NCBI RefSeq assembly: GCF_009760915.1
Contig: NZ_VIDQ01000001.1
Span: forward strand, 1-64,000
DNA length: 64,000 bases
Source: Azohydromonas aeria
GTDB taxonomy: Bacteria; Pseudomonadota; Gammaproteobacteria; Burkholderiales; Burkholderiaceae_C
Direction of reading: 5' to 3'
Part shown: piece by piece, positions 28,392-36,380 of the stretch
How the letters are laid out: the number at the start of each line of letters is the position of its first letter
How positions within the stretch are numbered: position 1 is the first letter of the stretch
Notes under the pieces: model-generated
What the model was told of the DNA's origin: nothing
Database searches by the model: none
Seen by the model: only the letters and a program-made list of their open reading frames with translations
Position numbers and translations under genes: made by a program

Positions 28392-28847
28392 ATGAGCTTC
28401 GTTCCCGCAGATCCCGGCTACGCGCAGCGCGTGCGCGAGAGCTTCGCGCGCCAGGGCGCCATGCGCACGCTCGGAGCCTCGCTCGACGTGGTGTCGCCCG
28501 GGCACGTGGTCATCGTGCTGCGCCACAAGGCCGAGCTGTCGCAGCAGCACGGCTTCATGCACGCGGGCATGCTCACCGCGGCGCTGGACTCGGCCTGCGG
28601 CTTCGCCGCGTTCTCGCTCATGCCCGCCGATGCCTCGGTGCTGTCGGTGGAGTTCAAGGTCAACCTGCTTGCGCCCGCGCAGGGGCCGTGGCTGCGCTGC
28701 GAGGGCCGCGTCATCAAGGCCGGGCGCACCATCAGCGTCGTCGAAGGGCGCGCGCTGCAGCACGACGGCGGCGGCCCGGAAAGGCTCGTGGCCACCATGA
28801 CCGCCACCATGATGACCGTGCAGGGCCGCCCCGACGTGCGCGGCTGA
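28392..28847 (+). CDS. PaaI-family (hotdog) thioesterase
   Basis: 151-aa hotdog-fold acyl-CoA thioesterase. The active-site helix is HGFMHAGMLTAALDSACGFAAFS, containing the conserved HxG and the Asp of the PaaI group, followed by the beta-strand SVLSVEFKVNLLAPAQG and the late GRTISVVEGRALQ. GGAGAGG at 28381-28387 precedes the ATG at 28392. The partner pathway is not evident from neighbours (carbonic anhydrase and aceK downstream). Confidence 0.9.
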   Translation: MSFVPADPGYAQRVRESFARQGAMRTLGASLDVVSPGHVVIVLRHKAELSQQHGFMHAGMLTAALDSACGFAAFSLMPADASVLSVEFKVNLLAPAQGPWLRCEGRVIKAGRTISVVEGRALQHDGGGPERLVATMTATMMTVQGRPDVRG

Positions 28848-28915
28848 GGCGAGCCGCCTCTCCCGGCCGCATCCGCGCGTCCTGCATCCCGTTACCGAAG
28901 CAACCACACCCCGCC

Positions 28916-29662
28916 ATGCCCAACAACGACCTGCAGGACCTTTTCGAGCGCAACCAGCAATGGGCTGAAAGCACCGAGACGCGCGAACCCGGCTTCTTCT
29001 CGCGGCTGCTCAAGCAGCAGACGCCGCAGTACCTGTGGATCGGCTGCGCCGACTCCCGCGTGCCTGCCAACGAGCTGGTCGGGCTGCTGCCGGGCGAGCT
29101 GTTCGTGCACCGCAACGTCGCCAACGTGGTGGCGCACTCGGACCTGAACTGCCTGTCGGTGCTGCAGTTCGCCGTGGACGCGCTGCGGGTGCAGCACGTC
29201 ATCGTCGTGGGCCACTCCAACTGCGGCGGCGTCAAGGCCGCGCTGCACGACCTGCGCGTGGGCCTGGTGGACAACTGGCTGCGCCACGTGCAGGACGTGC
29301 GCGACAAGCACCGCGAGTGGCTCTTCGGCATCGCGCCGGAGCTGCGCACCGACGCGCTGTGCGAGCTCAACGTGCTGGAGCAGGCGCTCAACGTGTGCCA
29401 GACCACGGTGGTCAAGGACGCCTGGCTGCGCGGCCAGGGCGTGGTGGTGCACGGCTGGGTGTACGGGCTGCACAACGGGCTGCTGCAGGACCTGGCCATG
29501 ACCGTCGGCGGCCCCGACGACATCGCGCCGGCCTACGAGCAGGCGCTGCACTCGCTCAAGCAGCGCGTGGCGGTGCTGGAGGAGAAGCTGCTGGCCGGGT
29601 CGGGGAGCGAGCCCGCGCCGGCCCCCGCGCCCGAGGCCGTGGCCCCGCCGTCCGGGGCCTGA
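28916..29662 (+). CDS. can: Beta-class carbonic anhydrase
   Basis: 248-aa zinc enzyme interconverting CO2 and bicarbonate in the cytosol. The zinc ligands are visible as Cys and Asp in [14 protein letters not shown] and His/Cys in [17 protein letters not shown] and [12 protein letters not shown] are further family marks. An Ala/Pro-rich tail of ~25 residues extends the C-terminus past the usual length. It lies 68 bases after the thioesterase and 47 before aceK on the same strand. Confidence 0.95.
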   Translation: MPNNDLQDLFERNQQWAESTETREPGFFSRLLKQQTPQYLWIGCADSRVPANELVGLLPGELFVHRNVANVVAHSDLNCLSVLQFAVDALRVQHVIVVGHSNCGGVKAALHDLRVGLVDNWLRHVQDVRDKHREWLFGIAPELRTDALCELNVLEQALNVCQTTVVKDAWLRGQGVVVHGWVYGLHNGLLQDLAMTVGGPDDIAPAYEQALHSLKQRVAVLEEKLLAGSGSEPAPAPAPEAVAPPSGA

Positions 29663-29709
29663 GCCGCACGGCGGCCGTCCGGCCCGCGCCGCGAGGAGGA
29701 GACACGACG

Positions 29710-31563
29710 ATGCTGAACAACCCGCAGCGCTTTCCCCGGGTGCTCGACGACAGCCGCGCCTATGCCATTGCCGGCGCGCTGCTGGAGGGCTTCAACCGCC
29801 ACTACCGGCTCTTTCGCGAGACCAGCGCCGCGGCGCGGCAGCGCTTCGAGCAGGCCGACTGGCACGGCCAGCAGCGCGCGCAGCGCGAGCGCATCGAGTT
29901 CTACGACATGCGCGTGGACGAGGCGGTGGAGCGGCTGCAGACGCAGTTCCAGGCGTCGAGCCTGCCCATGGACACCTGGCAGCAGATCAAGCTGCACTAC
30001 ATCGGGCTGCTGACCAACCATCACCAGCCCGAGCTGGCCGAGACCTTCTTCAACTCGGTCACGACCAAGATCCTGCACCGCAACTACTTCCACAACGACT
30101 TCATCTTCGTGCGCCCGGCGGTCTCGACCGAGTACATCGAGAACGACGAGCCCGCGGCGGCGCCGACCTACCGCGCCTACTACCCGACGCCGGCGACGCT
30201 GCGCGAGACGCTGGAGCGGATCGTGCGGCACTTCGGGCTGCAGCTGCCCTTCGAAGACCTCGGCCGCGACCTCGACGACGTGCTGGAGGCGCTGCGCCGC
30301 CAGCTGGGCGACACGCGCTGGCGCACCAACTTCCAGATCCAGGTGCTGTCGTCGATGTTCTTCCGCAACAAGGGCGGCTACATCGTGGGCAAGATCGTCA
30401 ACGGCTTCCACGAGACGCCCTTCGTGCTGCCGGTGCTGCATGCGCAGGAGGGGCGCACGCTGATGATCGACGCGGCGCTCTTCGGCGAGGAGGAGCTGCT
30501 GCTGCTGTTCAGCTTCGCGCGCGCGTACTTCATGGTGGACATGGAGATTCCCGCAGCCTGGGTGCAGTTCCTGCGCAGCCTCATGCCGCGCAAGCCGCGC
30601 TCGGAGATCTACAGCGCCATCGGGCTGCAGAAGCAGGGCAAGAACCTGTTCTACCGCGACTTCCTCTACCACCTGCGCCACTCGACGGACAAGTTCCGCA
30701 TCGCGCCGGGCATCAAGGGCATGGTGATGCTGGTGTTCGACCTGCCGAGCTTTCCCTTCGTGTTCAAGTGCATCAAGGACTTCTTCCCCTCGCCGAAGGA
30801 GACCACGCGCGAGCTGGTGCAGGCCAAGTACCAGCTGGTGAAGACGCACGACCGTGTCGGGCGCATGGCCGACACGCTGGAGTACTCCAACGTGGCCTTC
30901 CCGCGCATGCGCTTCGATGACGCGCTGGTGCAGGAGCTGCGGCACTTCTGCCCCAGCCTGGTGGAGATCTCCGACCGCGACGGCGACGGGCAGGTGGAGG
31001 TGATCCTCAAGCACGTCTACATCGAGCGCCGCATGATCCCGCTCAACATCTACCTGCAGGAGGCCACGGCCGAGCAGATCGAGCATGCCGTGATCGAGTA
31101 CGGCAACGCCATCAAGGACCTGGTGGCGGCCAACATCTTCCCCGGCGACATGCTGTGGAAGAACTTCGGCGTCACGCGCCACGGCAAGGTGGTGTTCTAC
31201 GACTACGACGAGATCGAGTACATCACCGACTGCAACTTCCGCCGTGTGCCCGAGCCGCGCAACGAGGAAGAGGAGATGTCGGGCGAGATCTGGTACCACG
31301 TCGGCCCCAAGGACGTGTTCCCCGAGACCTTCGCGCCTTTCCTGCTGGGCAACGCCAGCGTGCGCGAGGTGTTCATGAAGCACCACGCCGAGCTGCTCGA
31401 CGCCGGCTTCTGGAACGCGCACAAGCAGCGCATCCAGGCCGGGCACGTGCACGACGTCTTTCCCTACGACCCGCACAAGCGCTTCGTGCACCAGCGCGCG
31501 GCGCGGGCCGCGGCGGCCGCTGCCGAAGCCGCCACTGAATCCGGCATCCCGGCAGCTTCCTGA
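29710..31563 (+). CDS. aceK: Isocitrate dehydrogenase kinase/phosphatase
   Basis: 617-aa bifunctional enzyme that phosphorylates and dephosphorylates isocitrate dehydrogenase to divide carbon between the TCA cycle and the glyoxylate bypass. Visible family blocks are [18 protein letters not shown] N-terminus, [13 protein letters not shown], the ATP-binding [19 protein letters not shown], and the kinase-like core [12 protein letters not shown] with [17 protein letters not shown]. The ATG at 29710 has a GAGGAGGAG site. Unlike the enterobacterial aceBAK operon, no aceA or aceB is adjacent. Confidence 0.96.
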   Translation: MLNNPQRFPRVLDDSRAYAIAGALLEGFNRHYRLFRETSAAARQRFEQADWHGQQRAQRERIEFYDMRVDEAVERLQTQFQASSLPMDTWQQIKLHYIGLLTNHHQPELAETFFNSVTTKILHRNYFHNDFIFVRPAVSTEYIENDEPAAAPTYRAYYPTPATLRETLERIVRHFGLQLPFEDLGRDLDDVLEALRRQLGDTRWRTNFQIQVLSSMFFRNKGGYIVGKIVNGFHETPFVLPVLHAQEGRTLMIDAALFGEEELLLLFSFARAYFMVDMEIPAAWVQFLRSLMPRKPRSEIYSAIGLQKQGKNLFYRDFLYHLRHSTDKFRIAPGIKGMVMLVFDLPSFPFVFKCIKDFFPSPKETTRELVQAKYQLVKTHDRVGRMADTLEYSNVAFPRMRFDDALVQELRHFCPSLVEISDRDGDGQVEVILKHVYIERRMIPLNIYLQEATAEQIEHAVIEYGNAIKDLVAANIFPGDMLWKNFGVTRHGKVVFYDYDEIEYITDCNFRRVPEPRNEEEEMSGEIWYHVGPKDVFPETFAPFLLGNASVREVFMKHHAELLDAGFWNAHKQRIQAGHVHDVFPYDPHKRFVHQRAARAAAAAAEAATESGIPAAS

Positions 31564-31656
31564 AGGCGCGCGCGGCCGGCGTCGCGATTGCCCCTGGATT
31601 CCGACGCCGGCGGCGTGGTGCCGGGCCGGCTGCGGACACGGCAGGGGGAGCATTCC

Positions 31657-32319
31657 ATGAAAGTCCTGGTGATCGGCGCCTCGCGCGGCATCGGCCTGGA
31701 GTTCGTGCGCCAGTACCGCGCGGCGGGCGCGCAGGTCTGGGCCACGGCGCGCGGCGAGGCATTGCAGGCGGTGCAGGCGCTGGGCGCCACGGCCTTCGAG
31801 CTGGACGTGGCGGACGCGGCCAGCGCCTCGTCCCTGAGCTGGCGGCTGGACGGGCTGGAGATGGACGTGGCGATCTACTGTCCCGGCCTCATCGGCCCGG
31901 CCAGCGCCGGGCTGGAGCCGCCATCGCAGGCCGACTTCGACGCGGTGATGCACGTCAACGTGCTGGGCGCCATGCGGCTGCTGCCGGTAATGGCCGAGGT
32001 GCTGGCGCCGGGCGCGCGGCTGGCCGTGCTGTCCTCGCAGATGGGCTCCATCGGCGCTCGCAATTCATCCGGGCGCTGGCTCTACCGCGCCTCCAAGGCG
32101 GCGCTGAACTCGGTGCTGAAGGACGCGGCGCTGGCGCTGCAGGGCCGTGCGCTGTGCGTGGCGCTGCACCCGGGCTGGGTACAGACCGACATGGGTGGGC
32201 CCGGCGCGGCGCTGACGGTGGAGGACAGCGTGGCGGCGCTGCGGCAGGTACTTGCCGGGCTGACGGCGCGGCAGCACGGAGGCTTCTTCGACTACCGGGG
32301 TCAACCCATTGCCTGGTAA
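31657..32319 (+). CDS. Short-chain dehydrogenase/reductase
   Basis: 220-aa SDR. The Rossmann glycine motif is VIGASRGIG near the N-terminus. A Ser in LSSQMGSIG and the Tyr-Lys pair in LYRASKAALN form the catalytic triad, and the product-release segment is HPGWVQTDMGG. Cofactor preference is probably NADP(H), judging from the Arg just after the glycine motif. The ATG at 31657 follows AGGGGGAG. The substrate cannot be deduced. Confidence 0.9.
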   Translation: MKVLVIGASRGIGLEFVRQYRAAGAQVWATARGEALQAVQALGATAFELDVADAASASSLSWRLDGLEMDVAIYCPGLIGPASAGLEPPSQADFDAVMHVNVLGAMRLLPVMAEVLAPGARLAVLSSQMGSIGARNSSGRWLYRASKAALNSVLKDAALALQGRALCVALHPGWVQTDMGGPGAALTVEDSVAALRQVLAGLTARQHGGFFDYRGQPIAW

Positions 32320-32327
32320 ACGTGAAA

Positions 32328-32353
32328 CAGGCCGCCCTGGAAAGGACGGCCTG
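32328..32353. terminator. Weak stem-loop between convergent genes
   Basis: CAGGCCG (32328-32334) pairs with CGGCCTG (32347-32353), possibly extended by CC/GG across a mismatch. It lies between the stops of the SDR gene and the convergent membrane protein. There is no T-run, so the termination role is uncertain. Confidence 0.35.
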
Positions 32354-32396
32354 CGGGTGTCAGGGGGCTGAACCGCGTGGCGCCTTTGGCTGCGCT

Positions 32397-33035
32397 TCAG
32401 CGCGGCGCCACCGGCAGGTAGCGTTGGTCGGAATAGGTCATGAGCCACTGCGGGCGCCAGGCCACGAAGATGGCGCACAGCATGCCGGTGAGCACGGCGT
32501 CGCTCCAGGCCACCAGCCAGCGCCCGGTGAGCACGGCGGCGACGTCGCTGCCCGCGGGCAGCGGATGCGCCAGCAGCCACAGCCCGCCCGTGAACGCCAT
32601 GGCCAGCAGCGTGGCGCCGAAGCCGCGCGCCAGGATGTAGACCATCAGGTGCTGCGGCAGCCAGCGCCGCGTCAGCAGCCCCACGCCCAGCGCCAGCGTG
32701 GCCGGCAGCACGCCGTTCCACACCGCCTGGTGCAGCGCGGCGGCGGCGCCGCCGGCGTCGATCAGCGCGGTGCCGATGGCCACCGGCACGCAACTCAACA
32801 CCGCCAGCGGCCAGCCGAACATCAGCACCAGCAGCGCCACGCACGACAGTTGCAGCGGCGGCCCGCCCGGCAGCACGCCCTGCATCGACCAGACCCAGGG
32901 CATGAGCACCAGCGCGCCGAGCCAAGGGTTGCGCAGGTCAGCGGCGCGCAGCGTGGCCCAGGGCTTGAAGCACAGGGCCACGCCGCAGGCGGTGAGCAGG
33001 GCGAGAAGTTCAAGCAGCATGCGCATGGTCAGCAT
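32397..33035 (-). CDS. CbiM-like/ECF permease-type integral membrane protein (orphan)
   Basis: 212 aa with about six hydrophobic helices. The segments WVWSMQGVLPGG, LMFGWPLAVLS and the C-terminal SDAVLTGMLCAIFVAWRPQWLMTYSDQRYL fit the COG3235 group of CbiM-like (energy-coupling factor permease-related) membrane proteins. No ECF ATPase or T-component lies nearby, so any transport role would need partners elsewhere or be independent. Several in-frame ATG codons exist (33035, 33026, 33020), none with a good ribosome-binding site; I took the first. Confidence 0.72.
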   Translation of the reverse strand: MLTMRMLLELLALLTACGVALCFKPWATLRAADLRNPWLGALVLMPWVWSMQGVLPGGPPLQLSCVALLVLMFGWPLAVLSCVPVAIGTALIDAGGAAAALHQAVWNGVLPATLALGVGLLTRRWLPQHLMVYILARGFGATLLAMAFTGGLWLLAHPLPAGSDVAAVLTGRWLVAWSDAVLTGMLCAIFVAWRPQWLMTYSDQRYLPVAPR

Positions 33036-33149
33036 CCATCGTGCCCAAATTCCGGTGCAGTCTCCTTTGCCCAGCGCAAGGGAAGGCGCGGATTCGGGTT
33101 CATATGGACCATGCTTACGGTGTGAAGAGGGAAACCCAGGAGGAGAGCC

Positions 33150-33587
33150 ATGAAGAAGACCGCTCAACAGCTGGTGGAGGAAGCGCTGGCGTCGATCGAG
33201 ACCTGCACGCTGGCCGAGGCGCTGGCGCTGCACGGGCGCGAGGACGTGCAGTTCATCGACCTGCGCGACATCCGCGAGCTCGAACGCGAGGGCACCGTCC
33301 CCGGTGCCTTCAATGCCCCGCGCGGCATGCTGGAGTTCTGGGCCGACCCGCAAAGCCCGTACCACAAGCCGGTGTTCGCCTCGGGCAAGCGGCTGCTGCT
33401 GTTCTGCGCCATGGGCTGGCGCTCGGCGCTGGCCACGCGCACGCTGCAGGAGATGGGCTTCGACAACGTCGCCCACATCGACGGCGGCTTCAAGGCCTGG
33501 AAGGAGGGCGGCGGGCCGGTGGCGGCGCTGGCGCCGCGCAAGGCGCCGGGTGGCGAGCCGCCGGCCGCGGCCGGCCGCGCGGCTTGA
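33150..33587 (+). CDS. Rhodanese-like sulfurtransferase
   Basis: 145-aa single rhodanese domain. VQFIDLRDIRELEREGTVPGAFNAPRG is the fold's CH2A region, and the active-site loop is CAMGWRS starting at Cys86, followed by LQEMGFDNVAHIDGGFKAW. It transfers sulfane sulfur to an unknown acceptor. The C-terminal ~25 residues are Pro/Gly/Ala tail. AGGAGAG precedes the ATG. Its stop overlaps the TTG of the next gene, so the two are coupled. Confidence 0.93.
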   Translation: MKKTAQQLVEEALASIETCTLAEALALHGREDVQFIDLRDIRELEREGTVPGAFNAPRGMLEFWADPQSPYHKPVFASGKRLLLFCAMGWRSALATRTLQEMGFDNVAHIDGGFKAWKEGGGPVAALAPRKAPGGEPPAAAGRAA

Positions 33588-34774
33588 GCACCGGGCGGTT
33601 CCCGGTCCCGAAGCGGCGTGCCGCCCGGGCCCTGGCGGGCCTGGCCCTGGCGTTCGTGCTGGGGCCAGCGGCCGCGGCCCCGGCCGTGGCCGTGGAGCCG
33701 GCGCTGGGCGAGAGCGTCGAGCTGGTGCGCTCGCTGCGGCTGCTGCCGGTCGGAGAGGGCCTGGAGACCACCGTGTTCCGGCCCGCCGGCCCGGGGCCGT
33801 TCCCGGTGGCCGTGGTCAACCACGGCAAGGCCCCGGGCAACAACCAGCAGCAGCCGCGCTACCGGCCGCTGCTGCTGGTGCGCGAGCTGCTGCAGCGCGG
33901 CTACGCCGTGGTGCTGCCCATGCGCCAGGGCTTTGCCGGCTCCGGCGGCAGCGTGGTGGGCAACTCCTGCAACACGGCCGCCGCCGGCGACGCGCAGGCC
34001 CTGGACCTGGACGCCGTGACGCAATGGCTGCAGCAGCAGCCCTGGGCCGACACGCAGCGCATGGTGATGCTGGGCCAGTCGCACGGCGGGCTGGCCACGC
34101 TGGCCTACGCGCAGCAGCCGCATCCGGGCTACCGGCTGTTCGTCAACTTCGCCGGCGGCCTGCGCGGCAGCGATGCCAACGGCTGCGACTGGCGCGAGGG
34201 CATGGTGCAGGCCTTCCGCCGCTACGGCGCCGCCACGCGCGGCGCCTCGCTGTGGTTCTACGGCGCCAGCGACAGCTACTTCCCCCCGGCGCTGGCCAGC
34301 GCCGCGCATGCCGCCTACCGCAGCGCCGGCGGCGCGGCGCAGCTGGTGAGCTACGAGCTGCCGGGCCGCGACGCGCACGGGCTGCTCAACCATCCCGAGG
34401 GCGTGTCGGTCTGGCTGCCGCCGCTGCTGCAGGCGCTGGCGGCGGCGCAGCTGCCGGTGGACGTGGTGCTGCCGCAGTACGCCAGCGCGGGCAAGGCGGC
34501 CGTGCCGCCGCCCAGCGGCTTTGCCGCGCTGCACGACGTGGAGCGGCTGCCGCACCTGCGCGACACCGGGCGCGCGGGCTACCGCGTGTTCCTGGACAAG
34601 CCGCCCCCGCGCGCCTTCGCGCTGTCGGCCGGCGGCGCCTGGGGCTGGGCCCAGGGCGGCGACGACGCGCCGGGCCGCGCGCTGGCGAACTGTGCCCGCG
34701 TGCAGCGCGGCGAGTGCACGCTCTACGCCGTGGACGACGCGGTGGTCTGGCCCGTGCCGACGGACGCGCCCTGA
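33584..34774 (+). CDS. Secreted alpha/beta hydrolase (dienelactone hydrolase-like)
   Basis: 396 aa. The N-terminus has a twin-basic/hydrophobic signal-peptide-like stretch (RRAARALAGLALAFVLG) with an AXA-type site before AVEPALG. The alpha/beta hydrolase core shows VVNHGKAPG (oxyanion side), MRQGFAGSGGS, the nucleophile elbow GQSHGG and an Asp in YGASDSYF. A possible catalytic His is in GRDAHGLLNHPEG. The start is inferred as the TTG at 33584 overlapping the rhodanese stop, because downstream starts would remove the signal sequence. Substrate is unknown. Confidence 0.75.
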   Translation: MSTGRFPVPKRRAARALAGLALAFVLGPAAAAPAVAVEPALGESVELVRSLRLLPVGEGLETTVFRPAGPGPFPVAVVNHGKAPGNNQQQPRYRPLLLVRELLQRGYAVVLPMRQGFAGSGGSVVGNSCNTAAAGDAQALDLDAVTQWLQQQPWADTQRMVMLGQSHGGLATLAYAQQPHPGYRLFVNFAGGLRGSDANGCDWREGMVQAFRRYGAATRGASLWFYGASDSYFPPALASAAHAAYRSAGGAAQLVSYELPGRDAHGLLNHPEGVSVWLPPLLQALAAAQLPVDVVLPQYASAGKAAVPPPSGFAALHDVERLPHLRDTGRAGYRVFLDKPPPRAFALSAGGAWGWAQGGDDAPGRALANCARVQRGECTLYAVDDAVVWPVPTDAP

Positions 34775-34834
34775 GCACGGAAGCGGCCCCGCACCCGCCC
34801 GCCCCTGCGCGCCGGGCGGGTGCAGGGCGGCCGC

Positions 34835-34840
34835 TATAGT
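34835..34840 (+). promoter_or_regulatory. Putative -10 box upstream of ybaK
   Basis: TATAGT at 34835-34840 lies 47 bases before the ATG at 34888, in otherwise GC-rich DNA following the stop of the hydrolase. It is a good -10 match; the -35 side is GC-rich and unconvincing. Confidence 0.4.
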
Positions 34841-34887
34841 CGCCGCGCGCCGTCCACCGCGGCGGCGGTTTCGAGGAAGAAGAAGAC

Positions 34888-35385
34888 ATGGACGACGATC
34901 TCCAGCAGCGCCCGGAAGGCTTCATCCGCGTGGCGCGGGCCCTGGCGGCGCAGGGCCATCCGCACGCGCCGCGCTACCTGGACACCGCAGCGCGCACCGC
35001 GCAGGAGGCGGCCGACGCGCTGGGCGTGTCGGTGGGCCAGATCGCCAAGAGCGTGATCTTCAAGCTCCGCGCCGACGCGCCGCGTGCCGTCCTCGTCGTC
35101 ACCTCGGGCGACCGGCGCGTGGACGAGAAGAAGGTGGCGGCGCTGGTCGGGCCGGTGGGCCGCGCCGACGCCGACTTCGTCAAGGCGCAGACGGGGTTTT
35201 CGATCGGCGGCGTCTCGCCGGTGGCGCATGCGAACCCGCCGCTGACGCTCATCGACCGGGACCTGTTCCGCTTCGACGAGATCTGGGCCGCCGCCGGGCA
35301 TCCCAACGGCGTGTTCCGGCTCAGCCCGCGCGAGCTCGAAGCGCTCACCGGCGCGCCGGTGGCCGACGTGGTGCAGCTGCCGTGA
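34888..35385 (+). CDS. ybaK: YbaK/EbsC-type aminoacyl-tRNA deacylase
   Basis: 165-aa protein spanning the YbaK/prolyl-tRNA editing domain. Conserved spots are the catalytic-lysine region QIAKSVIFKL, VVTSGDRRVDEKKVA, and GFSIGGVSPVAH. Family members hydrolyse mischarged aminoacyl-tRNA such as Cys-tRNA-Pro in trans. GAGGAAGAAGAAGAC precedes the ATG. The stop overlaps the next gene as GTGA. Confidence 0.9.
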   Translation: MDDDLQQRPEGFIRVARALAAQGHPHAPRYLDTAARTAQEAADALGVSVGQIAKSVIFKLRADAPRAVLVVTSGDRRVDEKKVAALVGPVGRADADFVKAQTGFSIGGVSPVAHANPPLTLIDRDLFRFDEIWAAAGHPNGVFRLSPRELEALTGAPVADVVQLP

Positions 35386-35639
35386 AGGCGCCGCCCGCAC
35401 CGCCCTGCGGCGACACGCCCGCCAGCCCGCCCGCGCGCGTGTCCTCGCCCTGCACCGGCGTGTGCCGCATGGACGCCAGCACCGGCTGGTGCCTGGGTTG
35501 CGCCCGCACCATCGACGAGATCGCCGCCTGGTCCACGCTCGACGACGCGGCCCGGCATGCCGTGTGGCTGCAGCTGCCGCCGCGCCAGGCCCGGCTGAAA
35601 ACCCTGCACGGCGCGCTGCCCGCGCCACGGAAGCCGTGA
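35382..35639 (+). CDS. DUF1289 small cysteine-rich protein
   Basis: 85 aa containing a DUF1289 domain with four cysteines: SPCTGVCRMD and GWCLGCARTIDEI. The spacing suggests a metal or Fe-S site, though the family has no proven role that I can name. A proline-rich N-terminus precedes the domain. The GTG start at 35382 overlaps the ybaK stop by four bases, and the stop lies one base before the next ATG, so all three genes are likely co-translated. Confidence 0.85.
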   Translation: MKAPPAPPCGDTPASPPARVSSPCTGVCRMDASTGWCLGCARTIDEIAAWSTLDDAARHAVWLQLPPRQARLKTLHGALPAPRKP

Positions 35640-35640
35640 C

Positions 35641-36285
35641 ATGAAGACCCTGGACTTCTGGTTCGACGCCGTCTCGCCCTACGCCTACCTGGCCTTCGAG
35701 CGGCTGCCGCAGGCGCTCGAAGGCTGCTCGTACCGCGTGCGCTACCGCCCGCTGCTGTTCGGGGCGCTGCTGAACCACTGGGGACAGCTCGGCCCGGCCG
35801 AGTTCGAGCCCAAGCGGGCCTGGACCATGCGCCAGGTACACTGGCTGGCGCACGAGGCCGGCATCGAGCTGGCGCTGCCGGCGCAACATCCCTTCAATCC
35901 GCTGGCGCTGCAGCGCCTGGCGCTGGCCTGCGGCGAGACGGCGGACGCCCTGCCCAGTCGCCGCGTGGTGGAGGCGCTGTTCCACCACGTCTGGCGCGGC
36001 GGCGGGGCGGATGCCAACGACCCGGCGCGGCTGCAGGCCCTCGAGCGCGAGCTCGCCCCCGCGCTGGACCCGCGCAGCGACACCGTGAAGGCGCGGCTGC
36101 GCGAGCACACCGACGAAGCCATCGCGCTGGGCATCTTCGGCGTGCCCACCATCGCCTGCGAGGGCCGGCTGTTCTGGGGCCTGGACGCGCTGCCGATGCT
36201 CAGGGCCGCGCTGCAGGGCGACCCGTGGTTCGACGGGCCGTGGCAGGAGGCGGCGCGGCCGCGGCCGGGCGTGAAGCGGCGCTGA
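35641..36285 (+). CDS. 2-hydroxychromene-2-carboxylate isomerase-like (DsbA/kappa-GST fold)
   Basis: 214 aa of the HCCA isomerase/kappa glutathione S-transferase family. The N-terminal FWFDAVSPYAYLAFERLP contains the Ser that activates glutathione where DsbA has its CXXC. IFGVPTIACEGRLFWGLD is the cis-Pro loop. It has an alpha-helical insert typical of the group. No naphthalene-degradation genes are nearby, so it is more likely a general glutathione-dependent isomerase or transferase. It is the third gene of the ybaK-DUF1289 run. Confidence 0.88.
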   Translation: MKTLDFWFDAVSPYAYLAFERLPQALEGCSYRVRYRPLLFGALLNHWGQLGPAEFEPKRAWTMRQVHWLAHEAGIELALPAQHPFNPLALQRLALACGETADALPSRRVVEALFHHVWRGGGADANDPARLQALERELAPALDPRSDTVKARLREHTDEAIALGIFGVPTIACEGRLFWGLDALPMLRAALQGDPWFDGPWQEAARPRPGVKRR

Positions 36286-36380
36286 GCCCGGCCCCGGGCG
36301 CGCCGGCCCGCCGGTCACCGCGCACCGGGCACGCGCTGCATCAAGTTCGCGTCAGGCACCGGTGCTCACAATGTCCGGTC

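Noticed and set aside
36286..36380. Possible promoter (TCACAATG context) before the DUF294 gene.
   Set aside because: No -35 partner and the match to a -10 hexamer is too weak to list.
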